Source of the DNA: Trebouxia sp. TZW2008
Taxonomy: Eukaryota > Chlorophyta > Trebouxiophyceae > Trebouxiales > Trebouxiaceae
Assembly (NCBI GenBank): GCA_002118135.1
Contig: BDIU01000182.1
Span: 1-64,000 of the forward strand
Direction: 5' to 3'
Length of the DNA stretch: 64,000 nt
Shown here: piece after piece, positions 47,501-59,463 of the stretch
Layout: every line of letters begins with the position of its first letter
How positions within the stretch are numbered: the first letter of the stretch is position 1
Notes under the pieces: model-generated
The model's database searches: none
Told to the model about the DNA's origin: nothing
Seen by the model: the letters and a program-made list of their open reading frames with translations, nothing else
Program-made: the position numbers and the translations under genes

Positions 47501-50500
47501 TGCAAGTTTGCATTGGTCGTATTTTGTCTGCCATTTGTGTGTTTCCTGACATGCTGCCTCAGGCTCAGCTGCAGTACATGCAAACATTTGCAATCTTTGT
47601 TGGATAATGTGCTCCATGATGATTCAAGTTGATAGTTGGTAGACAGAGCATGGCAGTCGGTAGACAGAGCATAAGGGTGTGCCAAAAGTTAGCCCAGTTC
47701 AAGCATACAAAGAGCAGCCAGCACATGCGCAAGGCAGAGTCAACAGCAGCCTGTAACACATTGCCAATGTGCATGCAGACGTCTGCTACCACAAATCCAG
47801 CGCCATACTGTGCTGAGCTGTTCAATGCGCGGGAGCTGCCGTACGGCTTCTTCAGCTTTGACCTGCCCCAGCTGTTTGGCCAGGGATTCCCAGTCTTCTT
47901 CGACATCAACTTGTCAGCAGATGATGTGCAGACGTTCTATGAGTATGTGGAAGAGGGTTTGTACTACGACAGCAACACCAGGTATGTTCCACCCTGACGC
48001 CCCATGCGCTGCAGCTGGAAATGTGGCAAAACTCTTGGCACAAATCATTTGGACTGTTGCAAACTGTATCACATTAGCGTCTTCAGTAACAGGCAGCCTA
48101 ACGCCAGAACAAAGACATGCAAAGCTGAGATGCTGTTCGATTACTGTTTGTGATGCTGTTGTGTTGGCTGCAGGCTGTCTCAAGCGCAGTTTGTGACATA
48201 CAACCCTGAGCTGCAGATCTTCTCCTCCTCCATTATCAGCTTTGACTTCACTGACGGAGGCTCCATCCTGGTGAGACGCTTTCATCTTCATGTCACACAT
48301 CCCTTAGCCTGCCTTGGCAGATGAGCCGACATGTCCTGATTACAGATCTCTGATCTTACTGGCGCCAGCTGCCTCAGCCGCATGTCATGTCTGTCAAGCT
48401 GACACCCTACAAAGTTAAGCACAGCGTGGCGACGCGTGTTGATGCTTACAGCAAGACAGTCATCCCAATGTCACTGCAAGCACTTGTGACTGTATACTAT
48501 GGTCAGTACGCAACTGCCCATGCACCAGACAGAAATGCATTGTATGCAATCTCCTGCTGGGTCATTCTCGTGTCAGGCAGCAAAGCAGCTCAGCTGGCTT
48601 GTTACGGTACAGGTGACATACAGCATTCACACAGTGCGTGTCGAGTTGTACGAGTCAGCAGGGGACTATGTGCGGCTGGTGCTGGAGATCATCCTGACCA
48701 TCTGGGTCACCTGCCACCTTCTGGCTGAGCTGTGGGCCATCATCCAAGCCAAGCGCCACCAGGTCTGCCAGCAACAGCTTGCTTGCTCAAGCAGCGAGTT
48801 GACTTTGTTGTTACTGCATACTATGTGTCACTTGCTGTAATTGGCAGCATATTTGTAGTGCTCCACCTCTGCGAATGCATCTGCTTCATAGGCTGATGTC
48901 AATGCTTCATTGATTGCTGTTTGTGTTGCTGTTGGCTGAATGCACATGCAAGAATGCACATGCAAGAATGCACATGCAAGAATGCTGTTGGCTGAATGCA
49001 CATGCAAGAATGCAGACTGAGGTCAGGTGTGCTCAATGGTGCCAACAGAGGCGTTGTTCAGGCTGTCCAGATAATCAACACAGCTGTATTGATGCATTGC
49101 ATGTGCTGATCTGATCACCCAAAGCACATGCGGTCCTGCTATTGCAGGGCTCCTTTCTGTCATACTTCAAGTCACCCTGGAACATTGTGGACTTCCTGTC
49201 CACAGCTCTGCTGTTTGCCTGCGTGATTGTGTGGTGGGACTTTGCCCTGCGGGATGCCCTGCCCTTTGATATCAACCTCAGGTAGCCTGCAAATCATACA
49301 GCATTGCCTTGTTGAGGCTGTTGTCTCACTTCCTATGAACCAGTAGATGTTTCACCTGATGATTGCATTTGTCTGTGCTGCACACTGTGCCAGAGTCTTT
49401 CACCAAATTGCATCCGCTTGTTTGATGCCATCCTTTTAACTCAGCATGCGCTTTCAAGCAGCTGTTGCCAGTTAAGGGTCCAGGTACTATGTCATTTGTT
49501 CATTTGCTCTATGGCACAACACTAGCGTGCGATTGGTGTGCCTGACCTTTCTCTCAGCACTTGCTTCCAGATGCGCTGTCCACATGTGCACCCTGTACTG
49601 GCTGTTGCTCAGAAGCAATGGTGATTCTGCTTGCCTGACAGAGACATCTTGATGACAATGCTGTGCTGCAATAGGTATGATGTTTATGCTAACCTGGAAG
49701 CAGAGGCAGCTTTCCTCAAGCTCAACAACAATGGCTCATACCTGCTTGAGCTACAGGCCGCCTTTGCCAAGCTGCAGGTAATGCCTCACTCTTTGCATGT
49801 CTGCTGCAGTGTCTGCTAATTGTGGCAAAGCTTGTGGCAGAAGCGGCATGAGCTGTTGCAGCTTTGTCAAACCCTTGATTTGAGCAGCATGACTTTCAAC
49901 GGCTCTGGCCTCATTTGGCAGTGCTGACCATGTCCTTTGTTTCAAACATCCAATGTACCGCCGGCAATCCAGCCTTATGCAACACCACTCAATGCTAGGA
50001 ATAGTGCCTGAGCGCTGTCTGCCAGGCCCCACTGCACGACACATCATCACCCTGCTGTCTTGTTGACACTACATTCAGTCATCAGCGCATGCATTCGCGA
50101 GTTCAGTTGCTTTCACTAACTTCATACCTTGCTGTTTTGTTGACATCACCACCAGTCACTAGAATATGCACTTACAGTCTCAGTGGCTTGCGCCAACACT
50201 GTGTGACTATGGCATGTCTTGTATGTCACCACCACATCTACTCAAACTCAACGCCCATTAAGGGTACATCACTCAGCATACTCTGTTAGATCTGTCAATC
50301 ATACATGCAGCAATTAGCCCATTGCTGAGCAGTGTCGTTCCAACTGCAGTACCTGGTGAACAAGCTGGCCTGGTACTACGCCTTGAATGGCATCAACATT
50401 TTGCTGCTGATCGGGCGGGTGCTGAAGCGTATGGACTTCCAGCCTCGTCTGGGTGTGGTGACTCGATCGCTGGCTCTTGCTGGGCCTGATCTTATCCACT

Positions 50501-53500
50501 TCTGCCTTGTTTGTGGCATGGTGTTTGTGGGTTATGCCATGATGGCACATCTGATCTTTGGCAACACCATTCAGGTTTGCATCAGTCACTGTGCTTGACC
50601 ACTTCTGTCTTGTGTGTGGAATGGTGTCTGTGGGTGATGCCATGATGGCACATCTGATCTTCGGCAACACCATTCAGCTCTGCAGTGATCCCTGTGCTCG
50701 TCCACTTCTGCCTTGTTTGTGGCGTGGTGTTTGTGGGCAATGCCATGATGGCACATCTTATTTTTGGCAACACCATCCAGGTTCGCATCAGTCCCTGCAA
50801 TCCTTTGCGGTTCCCATGTTTTGGGGTATGTTATGCCATTAAGGGGCATCTTGTCTTTGGCATCAACACTCAAACATTGCGCTTGTCAGGTGCTGCTCCC
50901 TCGCATATGTGCTGCCTAACAAGCACATGCGCCTGAACTGAAGTGCACCGCCTTTCCTGATGAAGGCAGATGCAGTGTCGTATTGCAGCAAGGATGTCTA
51001 CTGCATAGTGCGAGGGCTGTCCGTGAGCAATCGACTTTCCTTTTCTCAGACAAAGGAAGCTTCCATGCCCTTTTGAGATGACGACCAGGAGTCCAGTTCA
51101 AGCAAGGCGCTGAGCATTGTAGCAAAGTCTCATCAGAGGTGCCTAGTGCTCTGGTACATGCATTCAAGCTGTGCTGTTGGACAAGATAGGTCGCACGATT
51201 AACGCAAGAGCAGTGCTGCAACTGCTGACAGAGTGTGTCTTGCTGCAGCAATTCTCCACGTTTGGCACAGCAGTCAACACCTGCTTTGCCATCCTGCTGG
51301 GCGACATCAGCGTGAATGACGACCTGAACCAGCTGCAAGGCCTGCAAGGCGTGGCAGCAACCCTCTTCTTCTGGTCCTTTGAGCTTCTGGTGTTCATGGT
51401 TCTGCTCAACTTCCTGCTGGCTATCATTGTGGACGCCTTCAGTGAGGTCAAGGAGAACACCCATGAGACCACAGGTACATCCTGTCATTTGCGTCAAACT
51501 TACAGCAGTCTGTGCAGGGCATCTGTCAAAGCGCAGAAATTGCTGCGTCACAATTGCATTCATTGGTTGAGCATGGAAATGAGCACTAAGAGAACCAACG
51601 CCAGTGATTGTCCTGCACGCGTCACAGGAACAGCTTTGGAAGGGCACAAACAGCAATGACAGGATAACGGCATTCTACTCTGTGCAGGACTCACGGAAGA
51701 CCTGGACAACAATTTTCGTCGTGTCCTGTATATTTCGATATATTAAGTGTGCTTTGCATGTACCTTCATTTCTGTGTATTGCAATTTGCATATTCACACT
51801 TTTCACACAGCGCCCAACAGCACCAGCAACGTCATGCCAAACATGACCAAATAAAAGGTGTAGGGGTGTCTAAGACACCAAGGTAAGATGAAAGTGCATA
51901 GCAAGCATCTTTTGACGGCTGTCTAGTCCATCAACATGCAGCTGATCTGAAGCAATGTGCCTTGAACTGGGTTTCAAGCAGGCTATGTCAACACAGCATG
52001 TATGATGGGTCACATTCATGAACAGCTTCAGCTCTGCATTGTGACCTCAGCAGCCACACTTGGCCATAATAAGCGATTACACAATTTGTCCAGTTGAGCA
52101 GTCTTCCAGGGAACTCAGTCTTTGTCAACTTCCTTTGGGATATCCCTTGACCCTGCATCATCTTCACGTACTGTAGTGTCTGTATATCACCATACTGTTG
52201 TGTCCCGTACTGATGTCGCTGACATTGTGAAGTTGCATTGCAGGCTTGCACCCTGAGGTGGGTCAGATGGTGAATGAGAAGCGGCATAGCATACTGAGGC
52301 AGGACAAGCTCTATCCATGCATGCAGTCAAACAAAGAGCTCACCACTGCTGACAGGCCTGCCTTCAATCTGCAGGCCTATACATTGAGGCTGGACATATG
52401 ATGCATGAGAATGGGCCAGCTGTTGCATTAGAGCAAGCCTGGGCATGCATACTGAAGGCTGCCTGACACCATCTGATTGCATAACAGGTCTGCATACTGA
52501 GGTGGGTCAGATGGTGCGTGAGAAGTGGCGCAGCATGCTGGCCAGCTGCTGCCAGGGGTCCAGCTATGTTCCTGACAAGCGCCTGGGGCAGCTGCTGAAG
52601 CAGTGGGGTGGTGATGAGGAGGAGAGGCCTGGGCAGGGGGCTGAGAAGGAGGGGGCTGGGGACCGCGAGCGCCGCCTCAAGGTGCTGGGCGAGGACCTTA
52701 CCGCTGAGGAGCTCAAAGAAGTCCTGCAGGTCAGGCCTGACTCTCTGTACTGACATCTGCTCACACTTTGTGCTGATACCTGCTCACACTTTGTTCTGAT
52801 ACCTCCAACTGTGCTCACACTTTGTGCTGATACCTGCTCACTTTGTTCTGATACCTCCAACTGTGCGACGCATCTGGCGCTAAGCGGGCACCGCCTCAAG
52901 GTGCTGGGCGCTGCAGAGCTCAAGATGGTCCTGTAGAACAGGGTTCACGCTGTGTTGCCGTGCCTGCAAACAGCGCTAGCAATGTATAAGTATAAGCAGT
53001 CCTCTTCGTGTAAGAGCCAAGACTTGATTTTGCTGATGTTGTTGGTCTCATGGTAATGTTTCCAGCAAGCTAGGCTCTTGACTTTTGATGGTCAAGACAA
53101 ACTGGCCTGGCAAAACAAGAGTTGGGCCACCCAAACCTAGCAATTATTTTGCCTGTTGTTATGATTCTATGATGACGTTTCTTTCATGATTACCATTGCC
53201 ACTGTGTTTCTTTTCTACAATCAATCAAACAGTCAATCAGTGAACTTTATAGATCAGGGTAGAGAGCCAGATGTGACTGATTGGACTTCCTGCCTTGGAA
53301 GCACAGGTGACTGTGTCTGGCAATCAAAGGCAGCTGATCAGTGTTTGCCTCACAAAAAAGGCAAATTTCCTGCTGATGAAAGGCTGATCCTTTACCTACA
53401 GGCATGCCTAAGGGAGGCTCACCCTGATGGCCAGAGGGAGGACAAGAAGAAGGGCGGGGGCCTGATTGGCTGCTTCCGCCCGCGCCGCCACTCCAAGCTG

Positions 53501-54677
53501 GCCAGTGAAGAAGAGCTGGACAAGGCGGCTCAGTATGTGGTGGCGCGCTTTGGGGCCTATGACAACGAGGATGAGTCTGATGAAGAGGAGGAAGGGGCTG
53601 AGGAGCTGGAGGGCAAGGTGAGCTGCATGCGGCTGTACCTTCTGAGTGTGATAGCTGTTGGGTCTTACAACACCTTGCGAAAGTCATGATGGTGCAAGAA
53701 CATTGATGCTGTCTGGTCAACAGTCTAAACACACAATTCAGGCAGCAGAAGCACAGTGCAAATCATGATTCTGTTTGAAGGCTTGCCGGCTATTTTGCTG
53801 TTGACAGCGTTTGGCTGCTCGCACTACTGCTTCCTCAAGCAGAAGAATAGTCTTAACACCGTTCCTGTGTCTGCAAAATCACCTTTCTCTCAGGCAGTGC
53901 AATCAGTACATGTGACAACAGCATCGCCACTGAGCAAATGTGCTGGGTGAGTGCAGAAGAAGAAGGAGAAGGGCGGCATGAATGATGCTCTGCTGGAGAA
54001 GGAGCGGGACCAGCTGGCCAATGCCCTGGAGCGCCTGGCAGATGTGCAGCGAGAGCTCGCAGAGGGCCAGCGCTCCCTCATGACAGGTGCATATGCTTTT
54101 TTCTGGCGCTTTGCCAAGTGCTTACATGGTCGAAATCTGTACCTGCTCCGCAAAGTGCTGCACAAGCTTGCACACTGGGCTCCCTCGCGACAGGTGTGCA
54201 TGCCTTTTGCTGCATCTTCATTGCTGTTTTGTGGCTGTTGCTGCTGGATCCTCTCTGTTGCTGCTTGAAAGTTTTGTAGTGCTCCCTGATGTCTGGTGCA
54301 CAAGCGTTTGAGCCTCATAACCACTGCTGCTGCTTGAGCATGTCAGGAGTCTCCTGCTGTCTGGGTATGCACGTGATGATGTTCCAAATGCTGTTGTCAC
54401 TAGCTGTGAGCTGCAAAGTATGACAGGGGTGTCATTGCACATGCACTGACAAGCATAGAGAATTGAAAGGGTTGCTGAACATGCACTGACAAGCACAGAG
54501 CATTGGACGGATTGCTGAACAAGTACTGACAAGCAGTGTATGAGATGTGCAGGGCAGAGGCAGCTGCAGGAGCAGCAGCAGAGGCTGGTGTCTATGATGG
54601 CCCCTGCCGCCACAGCCCCTCCCCCCCGCCAGGGTCTCACTGCAGACGGCAGCCTCATTCCCCCCACCAGGCCTTGA
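38551..54677 (+). CDS. Polycystin-2-type (PKD2/TRPP) cation channel (28 exons)
   Basis: Exons: 38551-38604, 38678-38829, 39046-39163, 39445-39720, 40473-40611, 41003-41105, 41405-41576, 41956-42070, 42463-42728, 43189-43335, 43716-43787, 44176-44463, 44963-45049, 45435-45638, 46067-46306, 46603-46906, 47175-47338, 47779-47981, 48174-48270, 48613-48762, 49148-49281, 49675-49777, 50350-50574, 51249-51474, 52488-52729, 53402-53617, 53957-54086, 54553-54677: 1583 aa, all phases consistent. S1 lies at ~80-100 (LFGFLVFVSLFLAVLF). A huge S1-S2 extracellular part follows (~105-1080): a Notch-LNR-like Cys module (CGDGVCETPFEYASYGRFGC), a Pro run and a coiled coil (~690-811), then polycystin-domain sequence. 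S2-S5 are in exons 20-23. The pore in exon 24 is FGTAVNTCFAILLGDIS with filter LGD at ~1288-1290. S6 is FELLVFMVLLNFLLAIIVDAF. The C-terminus is acidic, then coiled coil. It probably conducts cations in a cilium or the plasma membrane. The start ATG is inferred. Confidence 0.94.
40225..40400 (+). repeat. Ghosts of channel exon 5 start
   Basis: Two decayed copies of the exon-5 acceptor and start (tgtcatgtcctgcagactttgatgg, real at 40457-40482) lie at about 40232-40262 and 40318-40385. They keep gctgcag followed by act. Both are upstream of the real exon. Confidence 0.75.
43400..43465 (+). repeat. Ghost of channel exon 10 end
   Basis: Repeats tcagctctggcaac and gactacatctcccg with the gtaagt donor of exon 10 (43276-43341). 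Located just downstream. Confidence 0.85.
44830..44905 (+). repeat. Ghost of channel exon 13 start
   Basis: The segment tgcctgtgtgtacagcactgctc (44869-44883 and around) matches the exon-13 acceptor region tgcctgtgtatgcagtactgctc (44949-44970). The copy retains an AG. Confidence 0.65.
45111..45139. repeat. (GCT)n trinucleotide repeat
   Basis: About ten copies in an intron of the channel gene. Confidence 0.95.
48929..49012. repeat. 14-bp minisatellite
   Basis: Copies of gaatgcacatgcaa, interrupted once by a tgttggct-containing unit, in an intron of the channel gene. Confidence 0.9.
50585..50870 (+). repeat. Three tandem copies of the S5-coding exon end
   Basis: The last ~85 bases of exon 23 (to 50574) are repeated at about 50600-50678 and 50698-50781, with a decayed third copy at ~50800-50870. 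The first two stay open and still read HFCLVCGM/VV..., MMAHLIFGNTIQ. Copy 2 has lost the GT after cag; copy 3 keeps it (gttcgc). Neither has an obvious own acceptor. Confidence 0.9.
52240..52480 (+). repeat. Copies of channel exon 25 start, one with intact acceptor
   Basis: At 52243 a tgcag acceptor in the right phase leads into LHPEVGQMVNEKRHS, close to the chosen exon's LHTEVGQMVREKWRS (52488). The frame stays open to a stop at ~52401 and no good donor was found. Shorter decayed copies lie at ~52375-52415 and ~52445. This could be an alternative terminal exon or a ghost. Confidence 0.75.
52751..52866. repeat. Minisatellite in channel intron
   Basis: Repeats of tgctcacactttgtgctgatacc and its ttctgatacctccaac variant, in a higher-order pattern of about 50 bp. 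Confidence 0.85.
52878..52936 (+). repeat. Ghost of channel exon 25 end
   Basis: Carries ccgcctcaaggtgctgggcg and gagctcaa as in exon 25 (52672-52716), with an internal deletion. Located downstream of the exon. Confidence 0.85.
54441..54538. repeat. 40-bp tandem repeat
   Basis: Units start with atgcactgacaagca at 54441 and 54481, with a partial one at 54521, in the last intron of the channel gene. Confidence 0.9.
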
Positions 54678-55734
54678 GCCAACATTCTGATAACCATGTC
54701 CTGATTTTGCTTGTCTGGAAGTTTTGCAATCTTTTTGTTTTGCCCTCAGGCACATACAAGCAACTCTGCTGCATGCTATTGCTTAGGCAAGTTTTTGTCT
54801 AGATCCAGATTTCAAGCTGCATGCATTGAGTCTGGCTTTGATAGGACATTCATCTCTGAATTGATTTTGTGTTGACACATGCTCATCCTATTGTGTTGAT
54901 TGGAAGTTTTGGTTGGCGCTATGCGCATATATATGTGCAGCTGCAGTCCTGTAACATCACACTGTTTAGCATCAGATGGCCGGAGGGTCAAAACTGTTGA
55001 GCTCTCTAAGTACAGCACAGACGGTCCAACTGCCAAAAGACGATGCATACACAGTTCTGATCCCAAAATGCTACTTGAAAGCACTGCACGCAAACGTTGG
55101 CTCAGCTGCTTGGCGGCTTTCATTGCTGCTGGCATAGCTTGATTATCACCATAGCAGTTGCAAGAGTTCTGCAATCACTGCAGCTTGTACAAAAGCAGAA
55201 CGAGATCAGAGCCAGAAAATCGTTCTGCCGCTGCTGAAAACGCATAAGCCAAGATCCATGAAGCTCAACAATTCAGACCCGAATGTCAAAACGCAGCCAG
55301 CACAAATCAGAGACATCAGGACCCCTATAAAAACAGTTTGTGGCATAAAGTCCCTCTTGCATTGTCGGAGCATTTGCAATTATGCAGCTCTTTGGCTGCA
55401 GGCATTTTGCTGCCCACCATTGGCATAATCACTGATGCTCAGTCAAAGCAACGTTCGGCATCGCTGTATTGCACATCCTTGTCAAAGTTTGTAAAATTTG
55501 TCAGCTGTCTCAAAATTACATATACAGCAGCTGACAGCGCATTCACTGCAGCATGGGAAGAATCTGATATATTAATGGATGCAGCTGAACAGACCATCTT
55601 TTGCAAATGCATAGAGCTGTAACAAACAGCACAGCCTTCATAACAGCCAAAAAAGGCAACAATTACAGACATGAGCTCCCCCGCCATCTCACATGTATCA
55701 GCCAGCTGACAGCTGTTGTGCAATTTGGAGGTTC
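54678..55734. other. Convergent intergenic region
   Basis: Between the channel gene end and the bZIP gene end. Short frames such as 54900-55142 (+) have no recognised domain. Nothing else seen. Confidence 0.5.
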
Positions 55735-58425
55735 TCAGTACAGAGACCTTGATGGACAGGGAGCAGGTTGCAGTTTGGGTATGGGTACATAGCGTGTCTG
55801 TACTGGATGGTATCGGCTACAGCTCTCTGTGTATTGCCAAGCTCGTGTCCATTCATACTGAGTCAAGCCAAAAGGTGCGTTTTGGATAAGCTTCTGCTGA
55901 GTGGGGAAGCCATTTTGCTGAGCAATGTAATTCCACAAGGGTTCCCTGATGGCAAATTCTGCACTGAAGCTTGACAGAACCTGAGCAGCCTGCTTGATTG
56001 TAAACACCTGCATGACACAGCAAAAGCTTGTAGAGTAACTTGAAAGCCTTGAAGGCACCTGCATGACGCAGAAAGAGCCAGTGCTATAATCTTCCACAGA
56101 AGTTGCAAACAGTAGTGCATGGCATGTCTCACTCAAGAATTCACACGGTGTGAGTACTGGCTGGCTTGCGCAAAGTCTACAAATCATCATCAGAGTCCAG
56201 ATCAGATTTCTCAGATGAATGTGTGCTGTGTGGCTTAGTTGCAGGTAGTGTTTCAGGAGTGTACAACTGCATTGCTTGACTTGCAAAGTGTTGCAGAAAC
56301 TGAAAGCATACCCCAAGATAAATTGTCCATGAAAATCTCAGCATGGTCTGAATATCTTCAATGCCATTGTGGTTCAGCTGTCTGTTGACATTGGCCATTC
56401 TGCTGGTGGCATACATCGGCTCAGCCTCAAGCTCTTCAGCTCTGCTGCGAAGCGCTGCACGCTGCGTCTGAAGCTCATGCCGCCGCAGAAAGTAGATCCG
56501 TCGCAGAAACATCAGGTCTTGCACCTGCTCCTTGGACAGATCCAAAATCCCCTGTGCCAAAAGCTCAAATTTTGACATTCAGTAAGCATGACTGCTCAGA
56601 GGCACTGCATCTGAAGCTGCTACAGAAAATAGGTCGACAGTTGCAGAACACCTTGTATCAACCTTTATTGGGTCTTGAAAGCCTTTTGAAGCTTGTTGAA
56701 ACAGAAGTGAACATGATATTGTGATCAGCATGCATCTGCATGTTTATGTGCTTAGCTAGGTCTTCTGCCCGTTCCTGCATGCTAAACTGATAATCTTGCA
56801 AGTTTCACAGATTGAAGAACACATTGGTTAATTTTGAACATGTATGAATTCTGTCACACACAGCATAGATGCTTACCACAACTTTCTGCACTTTCTGATG
56901 TATATCTGCAGCTTCCTTTGGTGTCGGCTCCATTCTCTTTTGAGCGTTCTTTAGCATGAATGCATTGCAATAGGCTCTGAAGTGCATGGCCTCCAAAACC
57001 AGCTGACACAGCCGACTTTCTGCATTTGGCTGCAAGACAGCGATTTGCTTTTGGAGCTCTATGCAGTAGTCCTGCAGACAGTGAGATAGTCAGCCCAGAT
57101 TTGCTCTGCAAAGGATTATCATACAGAGTACTAAGTATGCAATACCCAATGCACAAATGGTCAGAGAGCATTAACCACTGAGGTGCTGTGCAAATAATTG
57201 AGCACGCAGCACGTTGGCGCCAACGTTTGAAACATAATGCAAAAGACTTTTACAGTATCAGCCACTGCAATGGAGAGAATGGTGGTTCACTGCTGCTGTG
57301 TCAGCAAGCCAATGTGTCCAGATTGACATTGGTAAGCTGAGCAGCACTTCACAATAGACAGCATGACCTGTGCCAGTAAGGCAAGAGGGAGATGCAGACA
57401 CAAGGCTTGCTCAGAAAACACATGAACACACGCAGCCATTCTGCAAAGCCCTTGTGTCAGATCAGTACTGCAGCATGCTCGGAAGTAGTTGAGCTACTAC
57501 AGACAGAAATTACAGTGGAGGCAGCATGAGTAGCATGCAGTAGTGCTGCAGCAGCACATCAAATGCAGCTGCAAATGTTGGCAAAGTTCATTGTGCACGT
57601 GACTAGGGCAAAACTGCTTGAGCGGACTGAGACAGCCTGCATGAGGTCCAGTGCAATGCTGAATGTACAGTGTATACCTGATATATAGAGTAGTACTGCT
57701 GCGACGGCATGCTCCTTGCCTCTTGAAAGGTAAGTTGCCGTTCTTTGCCTGGAAGGGAGATGTTCAAAGGGGTTGTGTCAAAGCTTGAGCAAGCCTGAGG
57801 TGGTTTGCTGGAGTCAGCCTGCCGCAGCATCATGCATCTTGTACCCTTTTGGTTCTTAAGCACAGCAGCAACACAGCAATGTACACAAGAGAGTGTACCT
57901 GTAATCTTGCTTCCAATTGTGCTTGAGTTTGCCCAAGCTTGATCTCTAGCTCTTGTCGCTGTAGCCTCAGCTTTTGCAGCTCTTCTGTTGCATCGGCTAG
58001 CTGGTCGGTCACTGCCTGTGTTCGTGCCTGGACAAGATCAGTTCAAACGCCTGAAAATTGTCAGCAGCAGAGTTGCTCGAGGCAGACGCATGCGCTGACT
58101 GACCCTTTCTGCCATTGAACAGACTTGCCTTCTGCTTAGCGCGGAATCGCTTTTGGTACTCACGGTTGGCAAGCCGCTTATCTGGGATGTTACTCAGCGA
58201 CGGATCAGAAAGTTTTTCGAGCTGAATAGCGTGCTGCGCATGACCTTGGTGCTGTTTGTGCTCGTCATTGACGTAGCTGAGAAAGTCTTGGTTGGGCCAT
58301 GCTCGGACGTCGCTCGATTGGGTGGGTGCCGCAATAGCTGCGTCGGAGCACGTTGGTGGCTGAAGTAAGCCAGCTTCTTCGAGTTCTGGCAAGGAAAAGT
58401 TGAGCTCGGCAGACGACTCCTCCAT
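55735..58425 (-). CDS. bZIP transcription factor (6 exons)
   Basis: Exons: 58425-58129, 58027-57899, 57818-57678, 57071-56877, 56551-56312, 56007-55735, giving 424 aa, all phases consistent. Intron 1 is a GC-AG intron (AGAAG then gcaagt). Residues ~80-99 hold the basic region, ANREYQKRFRAKQK, with the diagnostic N-x7-R (N87, R95). Exon 2 carries the zipper heptads (TDQLADATEELQKLRLQRQELEIKL). Exons 4-6 form a C-terminal helical domain (LSKEQVQDLMFLRRIYFLRRHEL, FTIKQAAQVL) of the kind that follows bZIPs in green algae; its function is not known to me. It should act in the nucleus as a dimer. The start of exon 3 could alternatively be at caaaag near 57852. The acidic piece SDLDSDDDL in the raw frame after exon 5 is intronic in this model. 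Confidence 0.92.
56010..56095 (-). repeat. Duplicated intron end before bZIP exon 6
   Basis: The words cacctgcatgaca/gcagcaaaag and cttgaaagccttgaagg recur (56006-56030 and 56058-56080). This is a small tandem duplication including the acceptor region. Confidence 0.55.
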
Positions 58426-59463
58426 GCAGCTGCTCTTTAAGTCGTCACAGACGTCGAGCCGATGACCAAGCTCTACCGCGCGGGCAGCAGAAGGTTGCTT
58501 CAGAACGACTCATGCTGGATTCCCAGTGAGCAGACCGCATTCTTCAGGACACCGCGCGTCAGAAAAACGTCCTGTGAGACACAACAACGCTCGAGGCGTG
58601 TAGCAATAGCTTACGTGCCGAGAATCTGTGCTGCTCACCGTTTGGTCAGCTGGTCAATGCCCAGACATGCTGTGATAGCTCCGAAGCCACATCACTTGCA
58701 GGCAAAGCAGCAGGCAAAAGTGTACCTGGCTTTGCATGCCTATAGTAGCTACTGACAGGACAACTGCTCAAGATCATTGCTTGACTACGCCTCTTGCTCA
58801 GCATGATGTGCGCAGGAGGCTGCACAAGGTGATGCTGTGTAAGTCTGGTAAAGCGGCCTGAGCAGTGGTAATTATAATGCTGCTTGTTGATCATTCAAGT
58901 CACCATGCAAAGAGTCAATTGTCTTGCATGATCAAGCCTGTTGAGTGCAATATGCGTAGCAAGCAGCATAAGCAGATCAGCAGCAGCAATAGGCAGCACA
59001 CTCTGTATTTTGCTCGACTGCGAAGCAGCAAACTTGCTTTGTTCAATAAACAATTACTTAAGCGTGCAGCCCGTGATTGCCTCACGAACATCCCATTGAG
59101 GAGCTGTTGGCAGATGCAGCAGCAGCAGCAGGTGAAGGCAATTGCAATCAATCACGTCACTGTTTATGCAGTCTTGATGTGCGGACGTGCGTGGCCGCCA
59201 GAAAGCCATGAGAGATTTGGGTCATTGGCCGAAGCTGCTGCGACCATTGACCAGGTCTGACAGCTGCTGACTGCTGCACATTCCGCATGCATAAAGGTCG
59301 CAATCATGGCCACCGGCTCAGCACAACTCGGCGAGCTTTTGCAAACCACTCGAGCTTTTTCCCTGCCTTCCTCAACCAGCAACCCAGCTCCGCTCCGCCA
59401 TACAGCTGCAAGCTCACCAGCCAAGCTTGACGATACAAGACCGCCTGACGACATAGCATACAC
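58426..59463. promoter_or_regulatory. Divergent promoter region
   Basis: About 1 kb between the bZIP start (minus) and the secreted-protein start (plus). 58426-58650 is CpG-rich. The open frame 58462-58755 (+) is not supported by any family or splice context. The remainder shows nothing specific. Confidence 0.45.

Noticed and set aside
50585..50781. Copies 2 and 3 of the S5 segment as normal exons of the channel
   Set aside because: Including them would duplicate a membrane helix, they lack acceptors, and exon 23 joins exon 24 in perfect phase without them.
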